64,000 bases of DNA from Acidimicrobiaceae bacterium (lineage in GTDB: Bacteria > Actinomycetota > Acidimicrobiia > Acidimicrobiales > RAAP-2), in NCBI GenBank assembly GCA_003160635.1, contig PMLV01000164.1, positions 1-64,000 of the forward strand. The letters are read 5' to 3'. Each line of letters starts with the position of its first letter. The stretch's first letter is position 1. Both the position numbers and the translations under genes were made by a program. Positions 8,379 to 17,818 of this stretch are shown piece after piece. Under the pieces are notes generated by a model. The model made no database searches. It was not told where the DNA came from and was given only the letters and a program-made list of their open reading frames with translations.

Positions 8379-9902
8379 GTGGCCCTCGCAGCTGAGCCAA
8401 TGACGGCACGCCGAGGCGGCCTCGCCGTCGTCGGCAAAGAGTCACCGCACAACCTCGAGGCCGAGGAGTCGGTGCTCGGCGCCTGTCTGTTGTCGCGCGA
8501 CGCGGCCTCGACTGCGGTGGAGCTGCTCCAGCCGACCGACTTCTACCGTCCGGCCAACAGCGAGATCTTCATCGCCGTGGGCAAGCTCCTCGTCCGGGGC
8601 GTCGGCATCGATCCGGTCACCGTGGCCAACGAGCTCGTCGTCTCGGGCCGCATGGAGATCGTGGGTGACCCGGCGATCCTGATTTCGCTCCAGATCAACT
8701 GCCCGTCCAGGTCGAACGCCCAGGACTACGCCGAGATCGTCCGGAGCTGTGCCGTGCGGCGCGAACAGATGCGCCTGGCCGGCGAGCTCGTGGAATCGGC
8801 TCGGAACGGCGATGAGGATGGCGCCTTTCGGCATCTTGTCGGTCTCCAGAGCCTCCAGGACGACCGAGGCGTCAGTGGACTCGTAGCCGAAGACATCGCC
8901 GCCCTGATGCGGGATCCGGAGCCGGCCGTAGAGCCCGAGCTGCTCCGCCGGACCGATGGCAAGGCCGTGATCGTGCGGGGGAGCCTGAACGTGCTCAACG
9001 GTGAGCCGGCGGCCGGGAAGAGCTGGCTCCTGGCTGAAGCGGTACGGCAGCTGGTCGTCGCCGGCGAACGGGTGGTCCTGCTCGACTATGAAAGCGGGCC
9101 ACGGATGCTCTCGGCCCGTCTGGTCGATCTCGGAGTGCCGGCGGACGCCGTCGAGCAGCACTTGACGTACATCCGCCCTGGCGGTTTCGACCCATCTACG
9201 GTCGCCCGTTTGGTCGTTGCTCTGGAGCCGGCTCTGGTCATCATCGACAGTCTCGCCCTGGCGCTCGCCCAGGCCGGCGTGGACGAGGACAACAACGGTG
9301 AAGTGCTCCGATTCCTGGCCATCCTCTGCCGGCCCCTGACCGATATCGAGGCTGCCGTGGTGGCCATCGACCACGTCGTGAAGAACAAGGAGACCCGTGG
9401 TCGGTTCGGGCGCGGTGCCGGATCGAAGCTCTACGACGTCGACGTCGCCTTCAGCCTCGAGCTCGTCGAGCCCTTCGCCCGTGGGCACAACGGATCGGCT
9501 GTCCTGCGGATCCAGAAGGACCGCTATGGATCGATCGGTCCGGAACGGTCGATCGCCGCCACGGTGACCTTCACCACGACCATCGACGGGCTGCAGATCC
9601 TCCTGGAGGCTCCGCTCGATTCGGACGAGCCGTGGAAGCCGGCGGACTGCATGGCGGCGATTATTGAGGTCCTCCAGATGCGTGGTGGTGAAGGGCTCAG
9701 CCAGCGAAGGCTGATCGAGGCTCTCCGCGCCATCGGGAAGGGCTTCAAGGACTCGACTATTCGGGAAGCCGCCGAGCGGTTGGCGATGGACCCCTCCTCG
9801 CTTGTCGTCGTACGAACCGGAGCGAAGAATGCTCGTCTCTACAGCTATGTCCCGGCTCTGACCCCTGTCGGGCAGGCCGTCGATTTCGATACGGAGTTCT
9901 GA
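8379..9902 (+). CDS. DnaB N-terminal domain fused to RecA/RepA-like ATPase (AAA_25-like) with C-terminal winged-helix-like region
   Basis: PHNLEAEESVLGACLL...DFYRPANSEIF (DnaB_N); Walker A GEPAAGKSWLL; VVLLDYESG; LVIIDSLALA. Confidence 0.85.
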   Translation: MALAAEPMTARRGGLAVVGKESPHNLEAEESVLGACLLSRDAASTAVELLQPTDFYRPANSEIFIAVGKLLVRGVGIDPVTVANELVVSGRMEIVGDPAILISLQINCPSRSNAQDYAEIVRSCAVRREQMRLAGELVESARNGDEDGAFRHLVGLQSLQDDRGVSGLVAEDIAALMRDPEPAVEPELLRRTDGKAVIVRGSLNVLNGEPAAGKSWLLAEAVRQLVVAGERVVLLDYESGPRMLSARLVDLGVPADAVEQHLTYIRPGGFDPSTVARLVVALEPALVIIDSLALALAQAGVDEDNNGEVLRFLAILCRPLTDIEAAVVAIDHVVKNKETRGRFGRGAGSKLYDVDVAFSLELVEPFARGHNGSAVLRIQKDRYGSIGPERSIAATVTFTTTIDGLQILLEAPLDSDEPWKPADCMAAIIEVLQMRGGEGLSQRRLIEALRAIGKGFKDSTIREAAERLAMDPSSLVVVRTGAKNARLYSYVPALTPVGQAVDFDTEF

Positions 9903-10140
9903 TGGAGAACGAGGCGATCCGGTGGTTCTATTACAGCATGGGTGTCGTCCATGCTGGGTTTTCTCCCTCCCACATTCTCTGCGGCAGCAGGCCACTGACT
10001 CCCAGCTCTCCATCCTTTCAAGAAGTCACCGAGCGTGATCTTCTGGTCTTTGGCAACAGAAGGTGGCGTGTGTGTCGCAATTGCCAAAAGCACACTGTTC
10101 TCCGACCACAATGGCTCCCCCGTGACCACGTCAAACCGAA

Positions 10141-10331
10141 CCGCGGCCGTTCGCGGCCGTTCGCGGCCGGGCTGCGGTTGCGACCTCCAGGGACGAACCG
10201 CGGCCCGACGCGCCCCACCCTCCCTGAAAGGGAGGTGGGGCGGGCCGCGGTCGTGCCTGGGAGCAACACCCAGCGAGCCGCGGTGTCGTGGCGCCCAAAT
10301 CACCCAACCGCGGCCCCGCCGACAGCCGCGG
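10141..10331. repeat. Cluster of six CCGCGG sites (AACCGCGGCC-like) with one strong hairpin
   Basis: CCGCGG at 10141, 10198, 10245, 10278, 10308, 10326; hairpin CGCCCCACCcTCCCTgaaAGGGAGGTGGGGCG about 10210..10241. Confidence 0.8.
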
Positions 10332-10648
10332 TTGATGGGTCTGAGCGAGATTTCCAAAATGTCGTTGTGCGAGCTGCTCGTGAACGCGGATGGCTCGTTC
10401 ATCATTGCGCCACTCCGCGCGGTTCCGGTGTGGGCTTTCCTGATCTGGTTCTCGCTCTCAACGGCACGGTTCTCTTTGTCGAGCTCAAATCGGCGCGAGG
10501 TCGACCGTCACCAGAGCAGATGCGCTGGACCTCACACCTCGGTGCCAATGCGTTCATCTGGTATCCGGAAGATTGGCATTCCGGGAGGATCGAGCAGACA
10601 CTACGATCACCCGCCGATCTTGTCGTTGCTGGGACAATCCCGTTGTGA
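10253..10648 (+). CDS. VRR-NUC-type nuclease
   Basis: ERDFQNVVVRAARERGWLVHHCATPRGSGVGFPDLVLALNGTVLFVELKSARGRPSPEQ; start uncertain (ORF is open to 9902). Confidence 0.75.
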   Translation: MPGSNTQRAAVSWRPNHPTAAPPTAAVDGSERDFQNVVVRAARERGWLVHHCATPRGSGVGFPDLVLALNGTVLFVELKSARGRPSPEQMRWTSHLGANAFIWYPEDWHSGRIEQTLRSPADLVVAGTIPL

Positions 10649-11115
10649 GCGCGTTCAGCTTCATCGACATCTGCGATGCGATTGCGACCGATCTCACGAC
10701 GCTGGCCGAGACTGCAGCGCCCGGCGGCTACACGGACTGGCGGTACGCGTCGCCGGACATGCTGAACACCGACAACCTGCCGGCATGGCTCGCCGTCTAC
10801 TCGATCGACACCCGTCACGAGCTGTTGAGCACAATCGGCGACTACCAGGATGACGATGACATCGAGATCCAGTGGGCGACCTCGATCAGCGACTCTGTCG
10901 AGCTCGGCGGCGTGGGTGAGCCGGGAACCGTCAGTGCGGCTGCCCACTCACAGATCGCTATCCTCAATCGGCTCCGGACGTACTCACAAGGGCTGCCCAG
11001 CCCGTTCAACAACCAGGTCGTGGGCACGCTGATCAAGACGGAGCGGTCGACAGAGAAAGCCCTTGTGTGGGCACAGACCACGACGCTGCGGGTCACCAAC
11101 CTCGGTGCGGAGTGA
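10645..11115 (+). CDS. Hypothetical phage protein
   Basis: ORF with GTG start overlapping upstream TGA. Confidence 0.6.
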   Translation: MSAFSFIDICDAIATDLTTLAETAAPGGYTDWRYASPDMLNTDNLPAWLAVYSIDTRHELLSTIGDYQDDDDIEIQWATSISDSVELGGVGEPGTVSAAAHSQIAILNRLRTYSQGLPSPFNNQVVGTLIKTERSTEKALVWAQTTTLRVTNLGAE

Positions 11116-11414
11116 CAACCGTGGCCGACCCAGTCGTTGGTCGGTCCATGTGGTGGCCTGCGCGGCCTCAGTGGTTTGACCTAATCCTGTGCCGCGGTCG
11201 TGGCGAGCTCTTCTTCTCGGACGACCCAGACGATGTGGCGACCGCCAAGGCAATCTGCCGAACCTGTCCAGTACGAGATGAGTGTCTTGTCAGGGCATTG
11301 GGTAAGAACGAACCTGAAGGCGTTTGGGGCGGCCTCGATCCGCAGGAACGTGGCCAGATAGCGGCTCGTATCCGCGAGCGTGGCAGTCGCGCTCTCCAGG
11401 AGCGAGCACAGTGA
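11112..11414 (+). CDS. WhiB-family Fe-S transcription factor
   Basis: C-x(n)-CRTCPVRDEC with GVWGGLDPQER. Confidence 0.9.
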   Translation: MTTVADPVVGRSMWWPARPQWFDLILCRGRGELFFSDDPDDVATAKAICRTCPVRDECLVRALGKNEPEGVWGGLDPQERGQIAARIRERGSRALQERAQ

Positions 11415-11427
11415 GCGCAGTGCGTTC

Positions 11428-11455
11428 GCTAGCAGGTCGTCATCGTGAGAATCCG
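11428..11455 (+). promoter_or_regulatory. GCTAGC-N7-CATCGT promoter-like element upstream of ATG 11456
   Basis: Shared bipartite motif (see findings). Confidence 0.5.
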
Positions 11456-11893
11456 ATGACAATGGCGCTGAGTGAGCTGACCTACCTGACGCCGCCCGAG
11501 GTGGCCTCGGTCGTACGTGTCGCCCCATCGACGGTTCGCCGTTGGCTTCTGAGCGGCCAGCTCAAGGGCTGTCGTGTCGGCAAGGTCTGGCGCATCGAAC
11601 TCGACGACCTGTATTCGTTCCTCGGGCGGTCGCAACTCGACGAGGCGGTCGACCGTGTGCTCGAGTTCATGGCGACGCAGCAACTGCCTGACTCGATCTG
11701 CCCGGCGTGTGCCTCGCACCGCATCGATCCGTCGTCGCAGTTCGGCTGGTGCGCCGGCTGCAGCACGGACCGTCAGATCGAGATCGATGCGGCGAACGAG
11801 CGGGAGAAAGCCCGGAAGCTCCGCTGGTGGGATGCCAACGGTAAGCAGTGGCGCGACGGCCGCAAGACGAAGGCGACGGCCGACGATGGATGA
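11456..11893 (+). CDS. HTH (excisionase/MerR-like) DNA-binding protein with Zn motif
   Basis: YLTPPEVASVVRVAPSTVRRWLLSGQLKGCRVGKVWRIELDDLYSFL; CPAC...CAGC. Confidence 0.8.
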   Translation: MTMALSELTYLTPPEVASVVRVAPSTVRRWLLSGQLKGCRVGKVWRIELDDLYSFLGRSQLDEAVDRVLEFMATQQLPDSICPACASHRIDPSSQFGWCAGCSTDRQIEIDAANEREKARKLRWWDANGKQWRDGRKTKATADDG

Positions 11894-11964
11894 GAGGCTG
11901 CGAGCCAAGATGCAGGACGAGATCCTGGCCATATACGACCTGCCGCACCGAGCCATCGGCCTCC

Positions 11965-12315
11965 ATGCGAGTCACCGGCGACGGGTCTCTCTTTGGATCA
12001 GACGGTGGATTCGCCGCCATGGCTGACCGTCCGGGCTACGTCCGGTCGTACCGGTTCAAGCGGTCATGGCGTGGCAGCCCAGGCAAGGAAGGTCTGCGGC
12101 AGCGCGTGCTCCGTGCGTATGGCTACCGCTGCGCCTTCGGGTGCCTTGGCGACGATGACCGTGGCAAGGGACTGCAGATGGCGCACCTCATCGATGACCG
12201 GAACGGTGGTGCAGCCACGGATTCGAACGTCGTGCCTCTCTGCAGGAGCCATCACGCCCAGTTCGATGCAGGAAAACGTCGGGCCGAGCGCCAGAGCGCC
12301 AGAGCAAGCAGATGA
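11965..12315 (+). CDS. HNH endonuclease adjacent to terminase
   Basis: LRQRVLRAYGYRCAFGCLG...QMAHLIDDRNGGAATDSNVVPLCRSHHAQFDAGK. Confidence 0.85.
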   Translation: MRVTGDGSLFGSDGGFAAMADRPGYVRSYRFKRSWRGSPGKEGLRQRVLRAYGYRCAFGCLGDDDRGKGLQMAHLIDDRNGGAATDSNVVPLCRSHHAQFDAGKRRAERQSARASR

Positions 12316-12489
12316 CCACCCCTTCAGCGAACAGCAGCGACGTGGGGGCGGCCCTCGCCACCTTCGGATCAACCATGGCACCCCCGCCCCAGTCTCGAAC
12401 GAATGGCCGCGTATTTGGCATTCTCCGGTTGGGCATTCTCCGGCGAATGCTGGCCCAACCCGGGCCCGGGCGGACCCAGGTCGGGCCAT

Positions 12490-12502
12490 ATTCGCCACGA
12501 AT
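12490..12502. promoter_or_regulatory. Inverted repeat ATTCG-CCA-CGAAT, candidate operator
   Basis: 13-bp inverted repeat shared with 22902 and 46597. Confidence 0.6.
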
Positions 12503-12520
12503 CAGCCTTGGGTACCTACG

Positions 12521-13027
12521 GTGACCCGGGGTCGGAAGCCGAAGCCGACGGCTCTGAAGCTCCTCACCGGCAATCCGGGCAAGCGCCCGATCAACAAGCG
12601 AGAGCCGAAGCCCACGCCGAAGGCCCCGGGGATGCCGTCGACGCTGTCCCAGGAGGCGAAGGCCGAGTGGCGCCGGGTCATTGCCGAGCTCGACCGCATC
12701 GGCATCGTCACCCGGGTCGATCGAGGAGCCCTCGACGCGTACTGCAGGGCTTACGCCCGCATGGTCCAGGCCGACCGGCATGTCCAGCAGTTCGGTGTCG
12801 TGCTCCTCGAGGAGACCGGGCACAGCTTCGACGGCACGGCGATCTTCGTGCGGCCTGTGAAGAACCCGAATTGCCAGGTCTTCAAGGAGTGCGCCGCCAT
12901 CGTCCGGGCCTTCGCCGCCGAGTTCGGCCTGACGCCCTCCGCTCGGACCCGGATCGAAGTGCCGAAGGCCGACGACGCGGACCTGGCAACCCTGCTCGGG
13001 CCCCGGTCCAGTGGCCGGCCGTCTTGA
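12521..13027 (+). CDS. terS: Terminase small subunit (P27 family)
   Basis: VTRGRKPKPTALKLLTGNPGKRPINKREPKP...LSQEAKAEWRRVIAEL. Confidence 0.9.
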   Translation: MTRGRKPKPTALKLLTGNPGKRPINKREPKPTPKAPGMPSTLSQEAKAEWRRVIAELDRIGIVTRVDRGALDAYCRAYARMVQADRHVQQFGVVLLEETGHSFDGTAIFVRPVKNPNCQVFKECAAIVRAFAAEFGLTPSARTRIEVPKADDADLATLLGPRSSGRPS

Positions 13028-14615
13028 GGTCCGGTTCGACCCCAGTCGAGCCGATCACGCCCAGAACTGGTACGAGCGCGCTCTCGTCCACACGAAAGGC
13101 CGGTTCGCCCGGGCGCCGTTCATCCTGGCCGACTGGCAGTGCGACGACATCATCCGGCCGCTCTTCGGCACCGTCCGCTACGACGAGCAGCTCGACGAGT
13201 GGGTCCGGGCCTACTCAACGGCCTGGATCGAGCTCGCCCGCAAGCAAGGCAAGTCGGAGCTCGTCGCCGGCGCCGGCCTGTACCTCCTCATCGCCGACGG
13301 CGAGGAAGAGGCCGAGGTCTACGGCGCCGCCAAGGACCGGGACCAGGCCGGGGTCGTCTACCAGGTGGCCAAGCGCATGGTGGAGCTCTCGCCCGTCCTC
13401 CAACGCCTGGTCGAAAAGAAGCAGCTCTCCGTCATCGACTCCAAGCGCCGGATCGTCTTCGAACCGACGGGCAGCTTCTACCAGGTGGTCGCGTCGGACG
13501 CCGGTGGCAACCTCGGGACGAACCCCCACGGCATCCTCTTCGACGAGGTGATCACCCAGCCGAGCCGCGAGCTCTGGGACGACCTGAAGACCGGCATGGG
13601 GACCCGGCTGCAGGCCCTTCTCCTTGCCATCACCACCGCCGGGAACGACCAGTCGTCGATGGCCTTCGAGGAGCACATCCACTCCGAGCGAGTGGCCCGG
13701 GACCCGAAGGTCGACCCATCGCGCTTCGTCTACATGCGCAACACGCCCCCGGACCTCGACCCCTGGGATGAGGCGAACTGGACCCACGCCATGCCCGCCC
13801 TCGGGGATTTCTTTCGGATCGACGTGGTCCGAGCCGAGGCCATCGAAGCCCAGACGTCACCGGGCAAGATGAACGCCTTCTTCCAGTTCCGTCTGAACCG
13901 GTGGGTCCGCCAGGTGGTCCGGTGGCTCGATCTTGGACTCTGGGACGCCAACGCCGGCCTGGTGGTCGAGGAGAAGCTCGAAGGACTCGAGTGTTTCGGT
14001 GGCCTCGACCTGGCGTCGACCTCGGACTTCTGTGCCTTCGTCCTCTTCTTCCCGAATGCCATCGAAGAGGCCGATGGCGTCATGGCCGACGCTGTGCTCG
14101 CCCGCTTCTGGCTTCCGGAGGGTGCTCTCGAACGCCGTTCCCCGATGCGAGACGAGATCACCGCCTGGGCCGACGCCGGCTATCTGACGCTCACCCCCGG
14201 CAACGTCATCGACCAGGACGTGATCTTCAACGACATCGACGTCGCCGCCAGCCGGTTTCAGATCCGCTCGGCCGGCTACGACCGGTGGAACGCCTCGCAG
14301 CTCGTCCGGGACCTCGACGACGGCGGGCTCATCTGCGAGGGCGTGGCCCAGACGACCACCGAGCTCAATTCGCCCAGCCTCGAGCTCGAACGCCTCCTCG
14401 GTGTCAACCGCTTGCGTCACGGCGGCAACCCGGTCCTGCGCTGGATGGCCGACAACGTGACGCTCTACACCGACTCGAACGGCAACATCAAGCCCTCAAA
14501 GAAGCACTCGACCGAGAAGATCGACGGGATCATCGCCCTGGTGATGGCCATCCGTCAGCAGATGCACGATGCGGAGTCCGGCGCTGACTTCGCCCTGAAC
14601 CTGGGAGCGAGCTGA
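13011..14615 (+). CDS. terL: Terminase large subunit
   Basis: WIELARKQGKSELVAGAGLYLL; HGILFDEVITQPSRELWDDLKTGMG; FGGLDLASTSDFCAFVLFF. Confidence 0.95.
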   Translation: MAGRLEVRFDPSRADHAQNWYERALVHTKGRFARAPFILADWQCDDIIRPLFGTVRYDEQLDEWVRAYSTAWIELARKQGKSELVAGAGLYLLIADGEEEAEVYGAAKDRDQAGVVYQVAKRMVELSPVLQRLVEKKQLSVIDSKRRIVFEPTGSFYQVVASDAGGNLGTNPHGILFDEVITQPSRELWDDLKTGMGTRLQALLLAITTAGNDQSSMAFEEHIHSERVARDPKVDPSRFVYMRNTPPDLDPWDEANWTHAMPALGDFFRIDVVRAEAIEAQTSPGKMNAFFQFRLNRWVRQVVRWLDLGLWDANAGLVVEEKLEGLECFGGLDLASTSDFCAFVLFFPNAIEEADGVMADAVLARFWLPEGALERRSPMRDEITAWADAGYLTLTPGNVIDQDVIFNDIDVAASRFQIRSAGYDRWNASQLVRDLDDGGLICEGVAQTTTELNSPSLELERLLGVNRLRHGGNPVLRWMADNVTLYTDSNGNIKPSKKHSTEKIDGIIALVMAIRQQMHDAESGADFALNLGAS

Positions 14616-14618
14616 ACC

Positions 14619-14957
14619 ATGGACGAATCGACCGAAGAGAATGGCGCCGTCGCTCCGTCGGACGCCCGGCTGCGGCAGCTGGCCGACCTACGAGCCGGGA
14701 ACGAGGCCCGGGTGGCCGAGCTCGGTCAGGCCGCTCAACTCGTCAACACCACCCGTTTACGCCTCGACACGCTGATCGCCCTTGTTCTCGAGGAGGACGA
14801 TCGTCTCACCTTCGAGATCGAGTACGAGAGGAGGGCGGCCACCCGGCTCGACCAGGTCCGCCAGGACGTCAAGGAGGCACAAGAGAGGGCTCGACAGGCC
14901 CAGAATCGCGCCGCTCTCCTTGCCGGCGTGCGACCGACCAACGGTCACCGACCATGA
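14619..14957 (+). CDS. Hypothetical coiled-coil protein
   Basis: ORF in structural operon. Confidence 0.6.
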   Translation: MDESTEENGAVAPSDARLRQLADLRAGNEARVAELGQAAQLVNTTRLRLDTLIALVLEEDDRLTFEIEYERRAATRLDQVRQDVKEAQERARQAQNRAALLAGVRPTNGHRP

Positions 14958-15280
14958 CGGTCCTCGCTGTCGTTCTCCTGGCGCAAATCTTCGTCGGCGT
15001 CCTCGTGGTGATCGGGTTGGAGGTACGCATACGACGCAGCTGGTGGGAACGTGCCCGCCGCAAACAGGTCATGGTGCATCTGAGCGACGACACGACGATG
15101 CGCGGCTTCGTCAAGGAGAAGCTCGCCGACGGCGTCGTGCTCTCGCTCCCCGAGCTGTTCTCGCCGGACAACCGGCACACCGACCTGGCCGGCGACGCCT
15201 TTCTGCCCGCAGGACGCATTTCCTGGGTTCAAATTCCGCCCGTGGCGATACAACGAGAAGAGGTGGACGGCAGCGCTTGA
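14954..15280 (+). CDS. Small membrane protein
   Basis: N-term hydrophobic helix; overlaps upstream stop. Confidence 0.6.
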   Translation: MTVLAVVLLAQIFVGVLVVIGLEVRIRRSWWERARRKQVMVHLSDDTTMRGFVKEKLADGVVLSLPELFSPDNRHTDLAGDAFLPAGRISWVQIPPVAIQREEVDGSA

Positions 15281-15283
15281 CGT

Positions 15284-15312
15284 GCTAGCCCTCCAGCACC
15301 ATCGGCAGGGCC
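15284..15312 (+). promoter_or_regulatory. GCTAGC-N7-CACCAT promoter-like element upstream of portal gene
   Basis: Shared bipartite motif. Confidence 0.55.
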
Positions 15313-16686
15313 ATGCAGCTCATGACCCGGACCGGGGACATGCGGGAGGTCCGGTCGCGCTCGTTCCCGATGGGCGGTATCGACGCCCAGCAGATCCGGT
15401 CGCCCGCGTCCCAGGCGATCCCCCTGTCGCGTCTCCCGTCGGGCGAGACGCGCATGCTTGCGATCTCCCGGGTCTACCGGACGAACCCGATTGTCTTCGC
15501 CTGCGTCCACCTCCTGGCCCGCAACATCTCGAGCATCCCGCTTCGCACCTACACCCATGACTCTGAGGGCGAGCGTCGGCGGATCCGATCGGATGTCCCC
15601 CCGGCGGGCCCGGGCCGCCCGCCCGCCGGCATTGCCCTTGACTCACTCGCCCAGAGTCCAGCACCCCGCAAGTCCCGTCGGAGCATGGTTTTCCGCAACA
15701 TCCTCGACCTGGCCATCTTCGGCAACGCACTGGGTTCGTTCGATTGGGGCGACTACGGCCCCACCGAGCTGTGGCCGATCCCCTGGCGCCGGGTGGTGGT
15801 GAAGCTCTCGGACCCGCAGACCGTCAACTACTGGGAGGCCTGGGGCTCAACGGGCAAGGTCTTTCTCGATCCCGAGCACACGATCCATTGGTCATGGGGC
15901 GACGACCCGGAATCGCCTATCGGCGTGAGCCCTATCGAGTCGCTGCAGTACACGATCGCCCTCCACAACGCCATTGACCGCCACCTCGTCAGTTACTACG
16001 GAAATGCGGCGCGGCCCGCCGGGATCCTGAAGCTCCAGCGGATGCCTGATCAGGGCCAGGTCGACAACATCCGGGAGCAGTTCAAGCAGCTCTACACGGC
16101 GCCGGAGTCCGCCGGCAACGTCATCATCACCTCGGCCGAGTACCAGCCGATCGCCGAGGCCACCGGGGTACCCACTCTGGCCCAGCTCATCGAGCTGTCG
16201 CGGGAGGAGATCCTCGGCGTCTACGGCGTCGACCCGCCCATGATCGGGGTGCTCAAGAACGCCATCAAGGCCAACTTTTCCGAGGCCCGGGAGAAGTTCG
16301 TCATGGACACGCTCGGACCCTGGACGAACCTCTGGGAGGACGAGGCCAACGCCCAGATGGTGGGGACTAATCCCCTGTGGAACTACCACTGGTGGGAATT
16401 CGACCTCGACGAACGGATGCGTCCCGACCTCGCGTCAATGGCCGAGATCATGACTCTCCTGCAGCCCACGTGGACAACGAACGAGCGCCGCCGGAAGTTC
16501 AACCTGCCGAAGCTCAAGTACCCGGAGGCCGATACCGTCCAGGCGCCCTCCGGCACGTACCCGCTCGGTATCGGGACGCCCACGACGATCACCGACCTCA
16601 CGCCCGACACGCCGGACGGCAAACCGGCTGACGACGACGAGGATGAGGACGAGACCGACGAAGGCGCCGACGCCGACGACACGTAG
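15313..16686 (+). CDS. Phage portal protein (HK97-type)
   Basis: SRVYRTNPIVFACVHLLARNISSIPLRTY; YYGNAARPAGILKLQR; EEILGVYGVDPPMIGVL. Confidence 0.92.
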   Translation: MQLMTRTGDMREVRSRSFPMGGIDAQQIRSPASQAIPLSRLPSGETRMLAISRVYRTNPIVFACVHLLARNISSIPLRTYTHDSEGERRRIRSDVPPAGPGRPPAGIALDSLAQSPAPRKSRRSMVFRNILDLAIFGNALGSFDWGDYGPTELWPIPWRRVVVKLSDPQTVNYWEAWGSTGKVFLDPEHTIHWSWGDDPESPIGVSPIESLQYTIALHNAIDRHLVSYYGNAARPAGILKLQRMPDQGQVDNIREQFKQLYTAPESAGNVIITSAEYQPIAEATGVPTLAQLIELSREEILGVYGVDPPMIGVLKNAIKANFSEAREKFVMDTLGPWTNLWEDEANAQMVGTNPLWNYHWWEFDLDERMRPDLASMAEIMTLLQPTWTTNERRRKFNLPKLKYPEADTVQAPSGTYPLGIGTPTTITDLTPDTPDGKPADDDEDEDETDEGADADDT

Positions 16687-16691
16687 AGGGC

Positions 16692-16717
16692 GCTAGCCGC
16701 TGGCCACGCTGTCGGGC
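16692..16717 (+). promoter_or_regulatory. GCTAGC-N7-CACGCT-N7-ATG leaderless-promoter-like element
   Basis: Shared bipartite motif, exact 20-nt gap to start. Confidence 0.6.
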
Positions 16718-17818
16718 ATGCCGACGGCCGTAGAAGACAAGATCGACGCTCAGAAATCGACAGTCCGGCGCATCAGGGCCAAGGTCCGCGCCACGCCCGA
16801 CGTCGGTGAGGGCACCTTCGAGTCGACCGTTTCCGTCTTCGGCGTCAAGTACGACATCGGCTACTACTGGTCGGAAATCATCCTCGCTGGCGCTTTCGAC
16901 GACTCGATCGCCGCCCAAACCGCCATCCCTATCAACTGGCAGCACGACTGGATGAAGGGACCCATCGGTGACGGCGTGCCGAGCGTTGTGGGCGACAGCC
17001 TCGTCGTGAAGGGGCAGCTCTACCTCGACCTCGATCCCCTGGTGCAGCGGATCTGGAGGTCGATGAAGGCCGAGGCTGTCCGCGAGTGGTCTATCGGCTA
17101 CCTGGCAGAAAAACTCAGCTGGACCGACGACGATCCCGATTGCGACCAGATCGAAGTGGGGGATCTGATCGAGGCGTCGGTCGTGTACCGCGGTGCCCAC
17201 CCTGATACCGAGACGAACGACCTGCGGTCGATAACCATCGGTGAAGGCCCGGAGGACGCCAAGCGCGAGGTCATCCGGATTCGCAGCCTCTTCAATCTTC
17301 CTGAGTTGCGCGAGGAGGCTGGCGAGACAGTGCCCCCCGAACCCGATCAGAACGAGGTAACGCCTGACGCCTCGCCCGCCGCGGTGGGATTCGCTGCGGC
17401 CAGGGCAGTCGGACGATTGAAGAGCATGAAGCGACGCCTCGAGGAGAGGGTGCGGGCTGCGACCGACGACGAGGCCGACAGCGACCCAGCCGAGCTGGCC
17501 CAGGCTCTCGATGCTCTCGTCGACGAGATCGACGCCGCTCTCGAAGCCGGTGACATGAAGGGCGCGCAGGACCTCGTGGTGGCCGCCGACTCGACCTCCG
17601 ATGACCTCCTCGAGGCCCTCGGTGTCCCTGATGATGACGGCCTCGAGGCCGACGACGAAGACGAGTCCTCAATGGCGGAGCGGGCCATGGCCGAGGAAAC
17701 GGAGCTGCGAGCGCTGGCCCGGACCCGAGCGGGATGGGAGCTCATCCGAGCCCGGGCGGCCGCTAGCACGCCTGCACCATCGCCGACAACGGAAATCCCA
17801 GGAGGGCCCGATGCCTGA
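16718..17818 (+). CDS. Prohead protease (HK97 family)
   Basis: FESTVSVFGV...ILAGAFDDSI...INWQHDW...VVKGQLYLD...REWSIGY; acidic C-term scaffold-like region. Confidence 0.88.
   Translation: MPTAVEDKIDAQKSTVRRIRAKVRATPDVGEGTFESTVSVFGVKYDIGYYWSEIILAGAFDDSIAAQTAIPINWQHDWMKGPIGDGVPSVVGDSLVVKGQLYLDLDPLVQRIWRSMKAEAVREWSIGYLAEKLSWTDDDPDCDQIEVGDLIEASVVYRGAHPDTETNDLRSITIGEGPEDAKREVIRIRSLFNLPELREEAGETVPPEPDQNEVTPDASPAAVGFAAARAVGRLKSMKRRLEERVRAATDDEADSDPAELAQALDALVDEIDAALEAGDMKGAQDLVVAADSTSDDLLEALGVPDDDGLEADDEDESSMAERAMAEETELRALARTRAGWELIRARAAASTPAPSPTTEIPGGPDA
17762..17787 (+). promoter_or_regulatory. GCTAGC-N7-CACCAT element upstream of capsid gene (predicted short 5' UTR)
   Basis: Shared bipartite motif inside the end of the protease CDS; Shine-Dalgarno aggaggg before ATG 17811. 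Confidence 0.5.

Noticed and set aside
8442-10013. 523-aa minus-strand ORF
   Set aside because: Complementary-strand shadow of the DnaB_N/ATPase gene.
10645-11115. Tail terminator assignment
   Set aside because: Faint resemblance only and located outside the structural block; left as hypothetical.
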